From: Pandoraea communis
GTDB lineage: Bacteria > Pseudomonadota > Gammaproteobacteria > Burkholderiales > Burkholderiaceae
Assembly (NCBI RefSeq): GCF_902459745.1
Contig: NZ_CABPSJ010000001.1
Span: 744,001 to 808,000, forward strand
Length of the DNA stretch: 64,000 nucleotides
Reading direction: 5' to 3'
Part shown: one piece after another, positions 1 to 9,330 of the stretch
How positions within the stretch are numbered: position 1 is the first letter of the stretch
How the letters are laid out: each line of letters begins with the position of its first letter
Notes under the pieces: generated by a model
The model's database searches: none
Seen by the model: the letters and a program-made list of their open reading frames with translations, nothing else
What the model was told of the DNA's origin: nothing
Translations under genes and position numbers: made by a program

Positions 1-525
1 CGCGAAGTCGTGCCGGGCATGAACAACCTCACGCTGCTGTTCGACCCGCTCGCCACCGATATCGAAGTGCTGAGCGAGCGGCTACGCGACGCCTGGCAGA
101 CGCCGCCGGCCGCCGGTAACGTCGGACGCGACATCGAAATCCCCGTGCACTACGGCGGCCCGCATGGCCCCGATCTGGCCGAAGTGGCCAAACTTGCGCG
201 TCTGCAGCCAAAAACGGTCGTACAGCGCCATGCCGCGCCGGAGTACATCGTCTACTTCCTCGGCTTCCAGCCGGGCTTCGCCTATCTTGGCGGCCTTGAC
301 GAATCGATAGCCACGCCCCGGCGCGCAGAGCCGAGACTGGCGGTGCCTGCCGGATCGGTGGGCATCGGCGGCAGTCAGACCGGCATCTATCCCCTTACCT
401 CGCCCGGCGGCTGGCAGATCATCGGCCACACCGCCAGCGTTCTGTTCGACCCCGCCGCGACCCCGGCCGCCTTGCTTGCCCCAGGCGACCGCGTGCGCTT
501 CACTATCGCGAGTCTCGACCTGTGA
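1..525 (+). CDS. pxpB: 5-oxoprolinase subunit PxpB (5' end cut by window)
   Basis: Subunit B of the PxpABC ATP-dependent 5-oxoprolinase, which hydrolyses 5-oxoproline (pyroglutamate) to glutamate in the cytoplasm. The reading frame is open from base 1, and the residues before the first possible start (R-E-V, then VPGMNNLTLLFDP) match the interior of the family, so the true start lies upstream of the window. The usual length is about 210-230 residues; about 174 codons are present. The family core PGFAYLGGL and the AVPAGSVGIGG/QTGIYPLTSPGGW segments are intact. The stop overlaps the GTG start of pxpC by 4 bp, indicating translational coupling. Confidence 0.93.
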   Translation, partial: REVVPGMNNLTLLFDPLATDIEVLSERLRDAWQTPPAAGNVGRDIEIPVHYGGPHGPDLAEVAKLARLQPKTVVQRHAAPEYIVYFLGFQPGFAYLGGLDESIATPRRAEPRLAVPAGSVGIGGSQTGIYPLTSPGGWQIIGHTASVLFDPAATPAALLAPGDRVRFTIASLDL

Positions 526-1532
526 TCGACATCCAGCGTGCCGGCCTGCTCACCACGGTTCAGGATCTGGGCCGTCCCCGACAACGTGAATTCGGCGTCG
601 CCAGCGGCGGCGCCGTCGACCCGCTCGCCTGCGCCGTTGCCAACCGTCTCGTCGGCAACGACCCGAACACCGCCACCCTCGAAATCACGATGGGGGCGTG
701 CGTGCTGCGCTTCAGCGCCGCCACCCTGGTCGCGCTGACCGGAGCCGACTGCCACGCCGACCTCGACGGCACGCCCGTGTGGTCGTGGTGGCGATTCCCG
801 GTGGCGCGCGGTCAGACGCTGACACTGCGCCCGGCCCGCTTCGGCATGCGCACCTATCTGGCCGTGGCGGGCGGCATCAACGTGCCCGAGACACTTGGCT
901 CGCGCAGCACCGATCTGGCGGCCGGCTTTGGCGGCTTCGAAGGCCGCGCCTTGCGCGACGGCGACCGCATCGCGCTCGGACACGCCAGCGCCGCCATACG
1001 CCACGTCGAGCCGTTGGGCGTGCGTCCGCCGCTGTGGCTGCCCGACCCGCTGGCGCAACATATCCGCGTGCTGCCCGGGCCGGAGTACGACGACTTTACC
1101 GCCGCCGCGCAGAAGCACTTCTGGGAAAACCCGTGGCAGGTCACACCGAACAGCAACCGCATGGGTTACCGCCTGTCGGGACCGGAGCCGCTCGCGCGCA
1201 AGAAGAATCGCAGTCACGATCTGCTCTCGCACGGCGTGCTGCCGGGCGTGATTCAGGTGCCGCCGTCGGGACAGCCGATCATTCTGCTGGCCGACGCCCA
1301 GACCACCGGCGGATACCCCAAGATCGGCACCGTCATCACCGCCGACCTGTGGCGGCTCGGACAGGCCCGGCTGGGCAGCACCCTTTATTTTTCGGAGTGC
1401 AGCGCCGCCGAGGCACGCGAAGCGCTGCGCGAACAGTTACGCTACCTTGCCCAGATCGAGCGCGCGCTTGCGTGGCACGACCGCGGCATTCTGACGACAC
1501 CACGGGTGCCGGCCATCACGCGCAAGCGCTAA
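522..1532 (+). CDS. pxpC: 5-oxoprolinase subunit PxpC
   Basis: Subunit C of 5-oxoprolinase (biotin-dependent carboxyltransferase-like fold, formerly the allophanate hydrolase subunit 2 family), 336 residues. It starts with GTG in the 4-bp overlap with pxpB. The N-terminus IQRAGLLTTVQDLGRPRQ and the GVASGGAVDP segment are typical; the later SHGVLPGVIQVPPSGQPI and TTGGYPKIGTVI blocks complete the domain. With PxpA and PxpB it forms the ATP-dependent complex. Family assignment is strong; the substrate follows from the intact pxpBCA set. Confidence 0.94.
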   Translation: MIDIQRAGLLTTVQDLGRPRQREFGVASGGAVDPLACAVANRLVGNDPNTATLEITMGACVLRFSAATLVALTGADCHADLDGTPVWSWWRFPVARGQTLTLRPARFGMRTYLAVAGGINVPETLGSRSTDLAAGFGGFEGRALRDGDRIALGHASAAIRHVEPLGVRPPLWLPDPLAQHIRVLPGPEYDDFTAAAQKHFWENPWQVTPNSNRMGYRLSGPEPLARKKNRSHDLLSHGVLPGVIQVPPSGQPIILLADAQTTGGYPKIGTVITADLWRLGQARLGSTLYFSECSAAEAREALREQLRYLAQIERALAWHDRGILTTPRVPAITRKR

Positions 1533-1583
1533 TGCAGCACTAAAGCAGCGTATGCGCGACGGCATGCCCCGGCAGGAGAACAT

Positions 1584-2327
1584 ATGATGAAAATCGATCT
1601 GAACGTCGACCTAGGTGAAGGCTGCAATTACGACGAGGCACTGCTGGCACTAGTCAGTTCGGCCAATGTCGCCTGTGGCTGGCACGCCGGCGACGCAGGC
1701 ACCATGCAGCAAGTGGTGCGCTGGGCGCTGGAGAATGGCGTGGCCATTGGCGCGCACCCGAGCTTCCCTGACCGCGAGAATTTCGGTCGCACCGAAATGC
1801 AGCTCCCGCTCGACGAGATCCGCGCGGGCATGCTGTATCAGATCGGCGCACTCGCCGCGATGGCCAGGGCGCAAGGCGGCTGGCTCTCGCACGTCAAACC
1901 GCACGGGGCACTCTACAATCAGGCGGCGCGCGACCCGGCGCTGGCCGAAACGCTCGTCGAAGCCGTGCGCGCATTCGACACCGATCTCGCCATCTTCGGG
2001 CTGGCGGGCGGTGAGCTGGTGAAGGCGGCGCGTGCCGCCGGCATGCATGCGGTGGAGGAAGTCTTCGCCGATCGCGGCTACAACCCGGACGGTTCGCTGG
2101 TCAAACGCGGCACCCCCGGCGCCCTCATCGAGCGTGAGGAAGATGCGCTAGCGCAAACGCTGATGATGGTGCGCGAACAGTGCGTACGCGCCATCGATGG
2201 CACGCTCGTGCCGATTCAGGCGCAAACCGTGTGTCTGCATGGTGACGGCGAACACGCCCTCGAATTCGCGCAACGCATTCGCAGCTTCCTGCTCGACGAA
2301 GGCATCGAAATCGCACCGGTTCGCTGA
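1584..2327 (+). CDS. pxpA: 5-oxoprolinase subunit PxpA (LamB/YcsF family)
   Basis: LamB/YcsF-family subunit of 5-oxoprolinase, 247 residues, normal length. The start [12 protein letters not shown] is the family signature and is followed by [11 protein letters not shown]. An AGGAGA ribosome site at 1574-1579 precedes two tandem ATG codons (1584 and 1587). About 50 bp separate it from pxpC, so it is probably the last gene of the pxpBCA operon; a strong hairpin terminator follows at 2350-2385. Confidence 0.94.
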   Translation: MMKIDLNVDLGEGCNYDEALLALVSSANVACGWHAGDAGTMQQVVRWALENGVAIGAHPSFPDRENFGRTEMQLPLDEIRAGMLYQIGALAAMARAQGGWLSHVKPHGALYNQAARDPALAETLVEAVRAFDTDLAIFGLAGGELVKAARAAGMHAVEEVFADRGYNPDGSLVKRGTPGALIEREEDALAQTLMMVREQCVRAIDGTLVPIQAQTVCLHGDGEHALEFAQRIRSFLLDEGIEIAPVR

Positions 2328-2347
2328 TCGGCGCGCACGGTCCGAGT

Positions 2348-2390
2348 AAAAAACGCCGTCGGCGGGCTTCCCCGGACGGCGTTTTCATTT
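2348..2390. terminator. Bidirectional intrinsic terminator between pxpA and the aminotransferase gene
   Basis: A perfect 11-bp stem (AAAACGCCGTC at 2350-2360, GACGGCGTTTT at 2375-2385) with a 14-base loop. There are T-rich tails on both strands (TTTTCATTTTC on plus; TTTTTTAC on minus), so it can end both convergent transcripts. Confidence 0.88.
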
Positions 2391-2522
2391 TCATTCGAAT
2401 GCCGGCGCACGCCGGCCGCTTCGCGACGCTTGCCCGCCGGGCATCGCCACGACGAGCGAAGACAACGTTCGCCAAGCGCGGCGGGAGCCCGGCGCACCGA
2501 GCGCCCCGCCAGGTGATGTCGC

Positions 2523-3851
2523 TTACGCGGTCTCGCGAATGGCTTCCGCCACGATACCGAACAGCTCGTCGATTTGCGCTTCGCTCACGATGAGCGGCGG
2601 CGAGAACGCGAGGATGTCGCCCGTATAGCGCACCATCGCGCCCTTCTCGAAGCACTTGACGAACACCTCGTGTGCACGCGCGCCCGGTTTGCCGTCGCGG
2701 GTAGACATTTCGATACCGCCGACCAGTCCCAGATTACGAATGTCGATGACGTTCGGCAGATCGCGCAGACCGTGGATGGCCTTCTCGAAATACGGCGCGA
2801 GTTTCGCGGCACGCTCGAACAGGCCCTCGCTCTTGTACAAGTCGAGCGCCGCGCAAGCGGCGGCGGCGGCCAGCGGGTGACCCGAATACGTGTAACCGTG
2901 GAAGAACTCGATGGCGCCCGTGTTACCGGCATCGACGATAGTGTCGTGCACGCTCGTCTTCACCGCGACGGCGCCCATCGGGACTGCCGCGTTGTTCACG
3001 CCCTTGGCCATTGTGATGATGTCCGGCGTCACGCCGAAATACTGGGAGGCGAACGGCTTGCCCAGACGGCCGAGCCCGGTGATGACTTCGTCGAAGATCA
3101 GCAGAATGCCGTGCTTGTCGCAGATTTCGCGCAGCTTTTGCAGATAGCCCTGCGGCGGCACCAGCACGCCGGTGGAGCCCGCGAGCGGTTCGACGATCAC
3201 GGCGGCGATGGTCGACGCATCGTGCAGGGTGACCAGGCGTTCGAGTTCGTCGGCCAGATGCGCACCCCACGTCGGCTGGCCCTTCGTGAACGCGGCTTCC
3301 TTGATGTTGAGCGTATGCGGCAGGTGGTCGACCGCCGGCAGCAATTGGCCCGAATAGGCCTTGCGATTCGGCGAGATGCCGCCGACCGAAATGCCGCCGA
3401 AGCCCACGCCGTGATAGCCGCGCTCGCGACCGATGAGGCGCGTGCGCTGACCTTCGCCGCGGGCGCGGTGATACGCGAGGGCGATCTTCAGCGCGGTGTC
3501 GACCGATTCCGACCCCGAGTTCGTGAAGAAGATGCGATCGAGCCCCTCCGGCGTGATGGCGGCGATCTTGCTCGCCGCTTCGAACGCCTTCGGGTGGCCC
3601 ATCTGGAACGTCGGCGCAAAGTCCATTTCACCGGCTTGCTGACGGATCGCCTCGACGATCTCAGTACGGCAGTGGCCGGCATTCACACACCACAGACCGG
3701 CGGTGCCGTCGAGAATCTGGCGATTGTCCGACGACGTGTAGTACATGCCCTCGGCCTTCACCAACAGACGCGGCGAGCTTTTGAACTGACGGTTGTTGGT
3801 GAACGGCATCCAGAACGCCGTCATGTCGAGATTCAGGTCTTTCATGTTCAT
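2523..3851 (-). CDS. Class III aminotransferase, beta-alanine/omega-amino acid:pyruvate type
   Basis: PLP-dependent class III aminotransferase of 442 residues. The N-terminus (FWMPFTNNRQFKSSPRLL) and the TAGLWCVNAGH segment are typical of omega-amino acid (beta-alanine):pyruvate aminotransferases. The IFDEVITGLGRLG motif carries the cofactor-ring aspartate, and the MAKGVNNAAVPMG stretch holds the PLP lysine. A GAGGA ribosome site at 3861-3865 supports the start. It is divergent from a MocR-type regulator with shared upstream repeats, a common arrangement in which the PLP-binding regulator controls the aminotransferase. The exact amine donor cannot be set from sequence. Confidence 0.88.
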   Translation of the reverse strand: MNMKDLNLDMTAFWMPFTNNRQFKSSPRLLVKAEGMYYTSSDNRQILDGTAGLWCVNAGHCRTEIVEAIRQQAGEMDFAPTFQMGHPKAFEAASKIAAITPEGLDRIFFTNSGSESVDTALKIALAYHRARGEGQRTRLIGRERGYHGVGFGGISVGGISPNRKAYSGQLLPAVDHLPHTLNIKEAAFTKGQPTWGAHLADELERLVTLHDASTIAAVIVEPLAGSTGVLVPPQGYLQKLREICDKHGILLIFDEVITGLGRLGKPFASQYFGVTPDIITMAKGVNNAAVPMGAVAVKTSVHDTIVDAGNTGAIEFFHGYTYSGHPLAAAAACAALDLYKSEGLFERAAKLAPYFEKAIHGLRDLPNVIDIRNLGLVGGIEMSTRDGKPGARAHEVFVKCFEKGAMVRYTGDILAFSPPLIVSEAQIDELFGIVAEAIRETA

Positions 3852-3950
3852 CGCGGGGGCTCCTCAGGTCTTGGCTCGATCAGGATGTCCTGCACACGGC
3901 ACGACGGATCGCCACGGGTGGATGGGATCGATCCTACGAGAGGTCGACCG

Positions 3951-4014
3951 GTACAGACATGTACAGTTACCTGGAAAATGTATATTCTGTATCGGTCAAT
4001 TGCGCCAACTGTAT
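3951..4014. promoter_or_regulatory. Putative MocR operator: paired GTACAG and CTGTAT repeats
   Basis: The divergent intergenic region carries GTACAG at 3951-3956 and 3961-3966 (10 bp apart), and CTGTAT at 3987-3992 and 4009-4014 (22 bp apart, two helical turns, opposite orientation). Direct repeats spaced by whole helical turns are typical of MocR/GabR/TauR binding sites. Assignment as operator is inference. Confidence 0.5.
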
Positions 4015-4039
4015 TGGCAACAGCCCATACCCTGCCATC

Positions 4040-5488
4040 ATGGTCCAGCCGCTCGCCTTTTCCCTGAATCGCGCCCAACCGGAAGCCCTCGTCGACCAGA
4101 TCGTGCGGGAGGTCGAGCATGCGTTGCAGCGCCAGACGCTTCATGCGGGCGTGCGAATGCCGTCGATTCGCTCGCTGGCCAAGGCGCACGGCATCAGCAC
4201 GTTCACCGTGGTGGAGGCCTACGATCGTCTCGTCGCCAATGGCGTGCTCGTGGCCCGGCGCGGGGCGGGGTTCTTCGTGGCAGGCGCGGCCGACGCGCGA
4301 GACGCGGGACCGGCCAGCCCGGGCAGCGGCCTGACAACCGGTGCGGCGGCGAGCGAAGTCACGAACGCGTGGCTGCTTTCCGAAATCTTCGCGGACGACT
4401 CCATTGCGGTGAAAAGCGGTTGCGGATGGTTGCCTGACAGTTGGCTCGACGAAGACGGCCTGCATGGCGCGCTGCGCTCGCTCTCGAAAGGACCGGGCGC
4501 GCATTTCGCCCATTACGGGCATCCGCACGGGTACGGCCCGTTGCGTCAGTGGCTGGCGCGACGTCTCGGCGAGTTATCCATCGACGCGCCGCCCGAGAAC
4601 ATCGTGCTCACCCACGGCGCGACACAGGCGCTCGATCTGATCGTGCGCACACTGCTCAAGCCGGGCGACACTGTACTGGTCGAGGCCCCGGCGTACTGCA
4701 ATTTGCTGGCGGTTTTGCGTCTGGCGGGGCTGAATGTCGTAGGCATCGAGCGCACGGAAGCGGGGCTGGATCTCGCCGCGCTGGAGCAGGCGGCCCAGAC
4801 GCACCGCCCGCGCGCACTGTTCGTGAATCCCGCGTTGCAGAATCCGCTGGGGACATCGCTCTCGCCGGCGTCGGCGCATCGCATTCTTCAGTGCGCCGAG
4901 CAGTACGGTTTCTGGATCGTCGAAGACGACATCTATCGAGAGCTGGCCCCCGCCGGCACGCCGTCGCTCGCAGCGATGGACGGTCTGTCGCGAGTGATCT
5001 ACGTGTCGAGTTTCTCGAAGACGATTTCGCCGTCGGTACGCGTGGGCTATCTGGCATGTTCGCGCGATCTGGCCCACGAGATTGCGCGCAGCAAGATGGT
5101 GGCGGGTCTCACGTCGTCGGAAATCAACGAGCGCATCGTGCATGCAATTCTGACCGAGGGGCGTCACCGCAAACACATCGAACGCCTGTCGGACCGGCTG
5201 ACGCGTTCGCGCGCGCGCCTCATCACGCAGTTGCAATCGCACGGGGTGACACTGCTCGCGCAGCCGGAGGGCGGAATGTTCGTGTGCGGCAGCTTGCCGC
5301 AAACGTCACGCCCGGCACGCGAACTGGCCGAGGCCGCATTGCTGGAGAGCATCATGCTCGCGCCGGGGGAATTCTTCCTCGCGCACAACGAGCCCTGTCA
5401 CTGGTTCCGCTTCAACGTCGCATACTCGGACGACGCACGCCTGTTCCGCTTTCTCGATCGGGCAGCGACGGGGAAGCCGGCGGCATAG
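4040..5488 (+). CDS. MocR/GabR-type PLP-dependent GntR regulator
   Basis: Regulator with an N-terminal winged-helix GntR domain (about residues 12-80; SIRSLAKAHGISTFTVVEAYDRLVANG) fused to a class I aminotransferase fold, the MocR architecture; 482 residues from the ATG at 4040. An earlier in-frame ATG at 3959 would add 27 residues, but it lies inside the repeat-rich operator region and the added segment does not look like a domain, so the later start is preferred. The SFSKTISPSVRVGY segment carries the PLP lysine, suggesting ligand sensing through PLP. It probably controls the divergent aminotransferase gene and itself. Confidence 0.87.
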   Translation: MVQPLAFSLNRAQPEALVDQIVREVEHALQRQTLHAGVRMPSIRSLAKAHGISTFTVVEAYDRLVANGVLVARRGAGFFVAGAADARDAGPASPGSGLTTGAAASEVTNAWLLSEIFADDSIAVKSGCGWLPDSWLDEDGLHGALRSLSKGPGAHFAHYGHPHGYGPLRQWLARRLGELSIDAPPENIVLTHGATQALDLIVRTLLKPGDTVLVEAPAYCNLLAVLRLAGLNVVGIERTEAGLDLAALEQAAQTHRPRALFVNPALQNPLGTSLSPASAHRILQCAEQYGFWIVEDDIYRELAPAGTPSLAAMDGLSRVIYVSSFSKTISPSVRVGYLACSRDLAHEIARSKMVAGLTSSEINERIVHAILTEGRHRKHIERLSDRLTRSRARLITQLQSHGVTLLAQPEGGMFVCGSLPQTSRPARELAEAALLESIMLAPGEFFLAHNEPCHWFRFNVAYSDDARLFRFLDRAATGKPAA

Positions 5489-5499
5489 GCGACGGAGGT

Positions 5500-6465
5500 C
5501 TAAGGCGCCCACGGCATGTCCTGGCGAGGCGGCACCTCCAACCGCTCGATCATGGCAAACCGATGTCGCTCGTTATCGTGAAACACGATACGGTTGCGCA
5601 ACACGTCCATGCCAATGGCCCCCAGACTTGCCATGCCGCCGCCGTGCGGCTGCGTTTGCGCTGCCACCGGATGCCGAACGATCCTCCGGCCATTGATTGT
5701 CAAATCGACGAGCCGCAGTCGCGCCTCACCCTCAATCCGTTGACCGAGCAAATCGACGGTTCCGCGACGGATCGCACCGGATTCAGCCCCCTGAATCAAA
5801 GACGTCGCAAGCGTGGTGGCATCGGCGCCCGAATCGACGACAACGGGAATCCGTCCCCCTTTGAAACCCACGGCAATGGCCATGACTCGATGAACATTGG
5901 GCAGTGACGTCCCGTCGGCGATCTCGAATCGTCCGGCAGAAGTCGGATCAAACCGGTCACTGACGAAAAAACAGTCGTCCTTGAAATTCAGCACGGTGAC
6001 CTTGTCGTCTGCCAGGTATTGCGGACTGACGATGCCGGAAAAGCCCTCGGCCAACAACGGCGTTTCATCGATCACGTAGAAGTCCTGCACAACCTGATGC
6101 CCCTCAACGTCATCAACTTCAAGCATCAATCGCTTTGCCGAAGTCGATGAAGCGATGGCACTTAATACGTCGCTCCCCACAGGCGTATCCACCGCCGCCG
6201 GCAGCAAACGCGCGTCCCAGATGACATGCCGATTCGCGCCGGTGTCGAGCAACATCCGGGCGGGTTTTCCGCCAATCCTCACCGTGATGAAGGGGTTGGC
6301 CTTGCGCGACGGATCGCCATATCGGATGGACGACTCGAACAGCGGTTGTACCGATGGCCAAGGTGCAGCGCATCGCGCTGAACTTGCCTGAGCCAACAAC
6401 GGCATCGCACAAAGAAAAGAGAGAAACGTCGAAACGATATGTCGTATGACGGGGTTGAAATACAT
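5500..6465 (-). CDS. Secreted retropepsin-like aspartic protease with two D[ST]GA motifs
   Basis: 321-residue protein with an N-terminal hydrophobic segment (residues about 8-27, ending in AQA) that looks like a Sec signal peptide, so it is probably periplasmic or secreted. Two aspartic-protease-like motifs are visible: LLDTGAN (D74-T-G-A) and VVDSGAD (D211-S-G-A), each within a beta-rich half followed by a hydrophobic-hydrophobic-Gly segment (FSGIVSP; LGAIGMDVL). This fits a single chain containing two retropepsin/gag-like lobes. It overlaps no neighbour and stands alone between convergent and parallel genes. Substrate is unknown. Proteolytic activity is inferred from the motifs only. Confidence 0.75.
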   Translation of the reverse strand: MYFNPVIRHIVSTFLSFLCAMPLLAQASSARCAAPWPSVQPLFESSIRYGDPSRKANPFITVRIGGKPARMLLDTGANRHVIWDARLLPAAVDTPVGSDVLSAIASSTSAKRLMLEVDDVEGHQVVQDFYVIDETPLLAEGFSGIVSPQYLADDKVTVLNFKDDCFFVSDRFDPTSAGRFEIADGTSLPNVHRVMAIAVGFKGGRIPVVVDSGADATTLATSLIQGAESGAIRRGTVDLLGQRIEGEARLRLVDLTINGRRIVRHPVAAQTQPHGGGMASLGAIGMDVLRNRIVFHDNERHRFAMIERLEVPPRQDMPWAP

Positions 6466-6615
6466 CGTTTGAATTTGTCGATCGAGTGATGGGTGGGAGC
6501 CATCAAGTATTGATCGACGACAAACAATTCGAAATCGGCAGATTCCGAAATACGGTTGCCCAGACAGTCACCGCGTCACCTTTGCCAGTGCCCAATAACG
6601 TGCCGGGCACCACGC

Positions 6616-7608
6616 TTACCCCCCGTCCCCCATCCCGAACCGCTCCCGATACGCCACCGGCGTCACGCCGTACTGACGTTGAAACGCGCGGCGCAAGTTT
6701 TGTTCGTCGCCGAAGCCTACGCGCGCGGCAATGCGCTTGAGTGGCGCCTCCGAGTCGAGCAACGCGAAACGCGCCGCTTCCAGACGCATGCGCTCGACCG
6801 CCTTTGCCGGTGTCGATCCCGTGCGCGCGAGGTAGCTTCTGGCAAACGTGCGCGGACTCATGTTCGCCTGCTCCGCCAGACGCACCACCGACAGGTCGCC
6901 GTCCAGCCGCTCCGACATCCACGCGTGCAGATCCCCGAACGGCGCCCCGGCGGCCACTTGCTCCTGCAACGGCGGACTGAACTGCGATTGCCCGCCCGCT
7001 CGCTTGAGGAACACCACGAGCCGGCGCGCCGCCTGCAACGCCACGTCCACACCGCAGTCGTCCTCGACCAGCGCCAACCCGAGGTCGATGCCCGCCGTGA
7101 TCCCGGCCGACGTCCACACCGGTTCGTCGCGTACGTAAATCGGATCGGACTCGACCCGTGCCTCCGGGAAACATGTCTGCAACATCGCCGTATCCAACCA
7201 GTGCGTTGTCGCGCGCCGGCCGTTCAACAACCCGGCCGCCCCCAGAATGAACGCCCCCACACACACCGAACACACGCGTCTCACACGCGGGGCATAGCCG
7301 CGCAGCCACTCGCCCACCGCATCGGGCACCGCCGGACGATGCGCCACCGCACCACCCACCGCGATCAACGTGTCGACCTGCATCGCTTCAAGTGCGCGCA
7401 TCGGCTCCGTATGCAACGTGACCCCCGAGCCGGTCTCCACGGGGCCGCCGTGCTCGGACACCACCACGGTGCTATACGGCGCCATCTTTCCCGACTCGGC
7501 GACATTGCGGATGACAGCGTGAAACGCGTCGAGCGGCCCGGCAAGATCCAGCAGCACGAACGGCGGCACGATGAGAAAGGCAACGAGACGGGGCTGATTC
7601 ATGGTCAT
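6616..7608 (-). CDS. GlxA-type AraC family regulator (DJ-1/PfpI plus AraC HTH)
   Basis: About 330-residue regulator. The N-terminal DJ-1/PfpI-like domain (about 1-180) carries the CSVCVGAFILGAAGLLNGRR nucleophile-elbow region with cysteines in the usual place. The C-terminal AraC DNA-binding domain has two HTH units (LSVVRLAEQANMSPRTFARSY and LKRIAARVGFGDEQNLRRAF). The start is uncertain: ATG codons at 7608 and 7602 and a TTG at 7614 are in frame, and no clear ribosome site is seen. It lies about 15 bp downstream of the MFS gene on the same strand, so the two are probably cotranscribed and the regulator may respond to the transported compound. Confidence 0.87.
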   Translation of the reverse strand: MTMNQPRLVAFLIVPPFVLLDLAGPLDAFHAVIRNVAESGKMAPYSTVVVSEHGGPVETGSGVTLHTEPMRALEAMQVDTLIAVGGAVAHRPAVPDAVGEWLRGYAPRVRRVCSVCVGAFILGAAGLLNGRRATTHWLDTAMLQTCFPEARVESDPIYVRDEPVWTSAGITAGIDLGLALVEDDCGVDVALQAARRLVVFLKRAGGQSQFSPPLQEQVAAGAPFGDLHAWMSERLDGDLSVVRLAEQANMSPRTFARSYLARTGSTPAKAVERMRLEAARFALLDSEAPLKRIAARVGFGDEQNLRRAFQRQYGVTPVAYRERFGMGDGG

Positions 7609-7623
7609 GGGCAAAGAAGAGCG

Positions 7624-8898
7624 TCAGGCGGGGGCTTGCACCGGACGGCGTTTCGCATCGAGCGCATACCACACGGTCGCCAGCGCAGCGAGCGCCAGCA
7701 GCGGGAAGGTCGCCTGATTGATGGTGGCCCAGCCGAAGCGGGCAAGCAGTTGCCCTGCGAACAGACTGGCGAGGGCCGTGCCGGCGAAGGTGATGAATTC
7801 GTTCGCGGCCTGCGCACGCGCACGCTCCGATGGGCGATACGACAAGGTGAGCAGCGTCGTGCCCCCCACGAACATGAAGTTCCAGCCCACGCCGAGGAAC
7901 GCCAGCGCAGCGTAGAAGTACGGCAGACTCGTCGACATCAGCGCCAGCACACCGCAAAGTGCGCTCATCGCAATACCGGCCAGCAGCACGGGCACCACGC
8001 CCCAGCGCTTGACGAGGTGCCCCGCAAAGAACGACGGCGCATACATGCCCACCAGATGCCACTCGATGATGCGAGCCCCATCGTCGATGCTGTGTCCACA
8101 AGCCACCGCCGCAATCGGTGTCGCCGTCATCACGAACATCATCACCATGAAGCCGATCAGGTTATTGGCCAATGCCGCCATATAAATAGGCTGACGCATG
8201 ATCTCGCCCAGCGGACGGGCCGGTAACGCCGCCACGTCGCCCGCGGCACCGCTCGCCGTGTGCACCGGCAAATTGCGCAGGAAGCCGACAAGCAGCAACA
8301 GCGAAATGCCGGAGAGCAGCGTGACCACCAGATACGATCCTGCGAACGTCACCGGCGCGAGCCAGTCCTTGCTGCCCGCCGCGAGCGCAGGTCCGATCAC
8401 CGCCGCCAGCACGCCGCCCGTGAGTACGATGGAAATCGCACGCGGCTTGTCCTCGACGGGCACGACGTCCGCCGCGGCCAGCCGGTAATAACGCGCAAAC
8501 GCCTGAAACACCCCGACGCACGCCGTGCCCGCACAGAACATCGCGAAGTGCCGCTCGTAGATCGCCATGACCGACACCAGCCCGCCCGCCGTGCCGAACA
8601 ATGCCCCCAGCGTGAAGCCCGCCCGCTGGCCGAAACGCTGGATCAGCATCGACGCGAAGATCGTCGTGATGGCCGAGGCCACGGTAATCAGCGAGAACGG
8701 CAGCGTCGCATAGCCCTTGTCGGACGCCAGCATGTAGCCGACGAGTCCCGTCAAGGTGAGGTCGACGGACAACGCGGCCGTATACAGCGCCTGACACGCC
8801 GCCAGCACAGCGGCATATCGGCGGCCCATTCGACGCTGGCGTTCGGCGTGGCCGGGATCGGAGGGGGGCGCGGTGCGCCCGGCAATGGCATCGGTCAT
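7624..8898 (-). CDS. MFS transporter
   Basis: Major facilitator superfamily permease of about 424 residues with roughly 12 hydrophobic segments, starting with YAAVLAACQALYTAALSVDLTLTGLVGYML. The ATG at 8898 is preferred over a TTG at 8916; neither has a strong ribosome site. The conserved RFGQRAGFTLGALFG loop between helices 2 and 3 marks the family. It is the first gene of a probable two-gene unit with the GlxA-type regulator. Substrate is not recognisable; uptake versus efflux cannot be told. Confidence 0.85.
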   Translation of the reverse strand: MTDAIAGRTAPPSDPGHAERQRRMGRRYAAVLAACQALYTAALSVDLTLTGLVGYMLASDKGYATLPFSLITVASAITTIFASMLIQRFGQRAGFTLGALFGTAGGLVSVMAIYERHFAMFCAGTACVGVFQAFARYYRLAAADVVPVEDKPRAISIVLTGGVLAAVIGPALAAGSKDWLAPVTFAGSYLVVTLLSGISLLLLVGFLRNLPVHTASGAAGDVAALPARPLGEIMRQPIYMAALANNLIGFMVMMFVMTATPIAAVACGHSIDDGARIIEWHLVGMYAPSFFAGHLVKRWGVVPVLLAGIAMSALCGVLALMSTSLPYFYAALAFLGVGWNFMFVGGTTLLTLSYRPSERARAQAANEFITFAGTALASLFAGQLLARFGWATINQATFPLLALAALATVWYALDAKRRPVQAPA

Positions 8899-9228
8899 GA
8901 GTGTGATGTCGAACAAGTCGGGAAGTCGTCGGGAGCCCTAATCTTGCCGTCGGCCAGTTTGGCACGAATGCCAATCATGCATCAAAAAATGCCACTTCGC
9001 GCCATCAACGCCATGGACTGGCTGCCGTGAAGCCGACCGGGCACCACGGCGTTGCAATGGACGCTCGCGTCGTCATTCGCGCCAATTCGGTGCGCACCAA
9101 CTCTGCGCGTCGCCGCACCAACGTGCTTCGCCCATCCTTCGCCCATCAGCCGAAAGGCGGATGCCCGAGACGAACGCCGGCACATACGTCACGCGTCGTC
9201 CCAACCCCTCCCAACCCCGTTTCGCCGC

Positions 9229-9264
9229 CTTGTACACCAGATGAGGGTTCGACTTGTACACCAG
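9229..9264 (+). repeat. Direct repeat CTTGTACACCAG upstream of the urt sigma-54 promoter
   Basis: Two identical 12-mers at 9229-9240 and 9253-9264, 24 bp apart, lie 67-102 bp upstream of the -24 element. That is a suitable distance for an enhancer-binding activator such as NtrC. Function is inferred from position; the match to the classical NtrC palindrome is partial. Confidence 0.5.
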
Positions 9265-9330
9265 TCGACGTCTCGCAGCGGCCTTTTTGCAAGCCCTTCG
9301 AGAGCACCGAACCCCGTTGACGCCTCGCCG

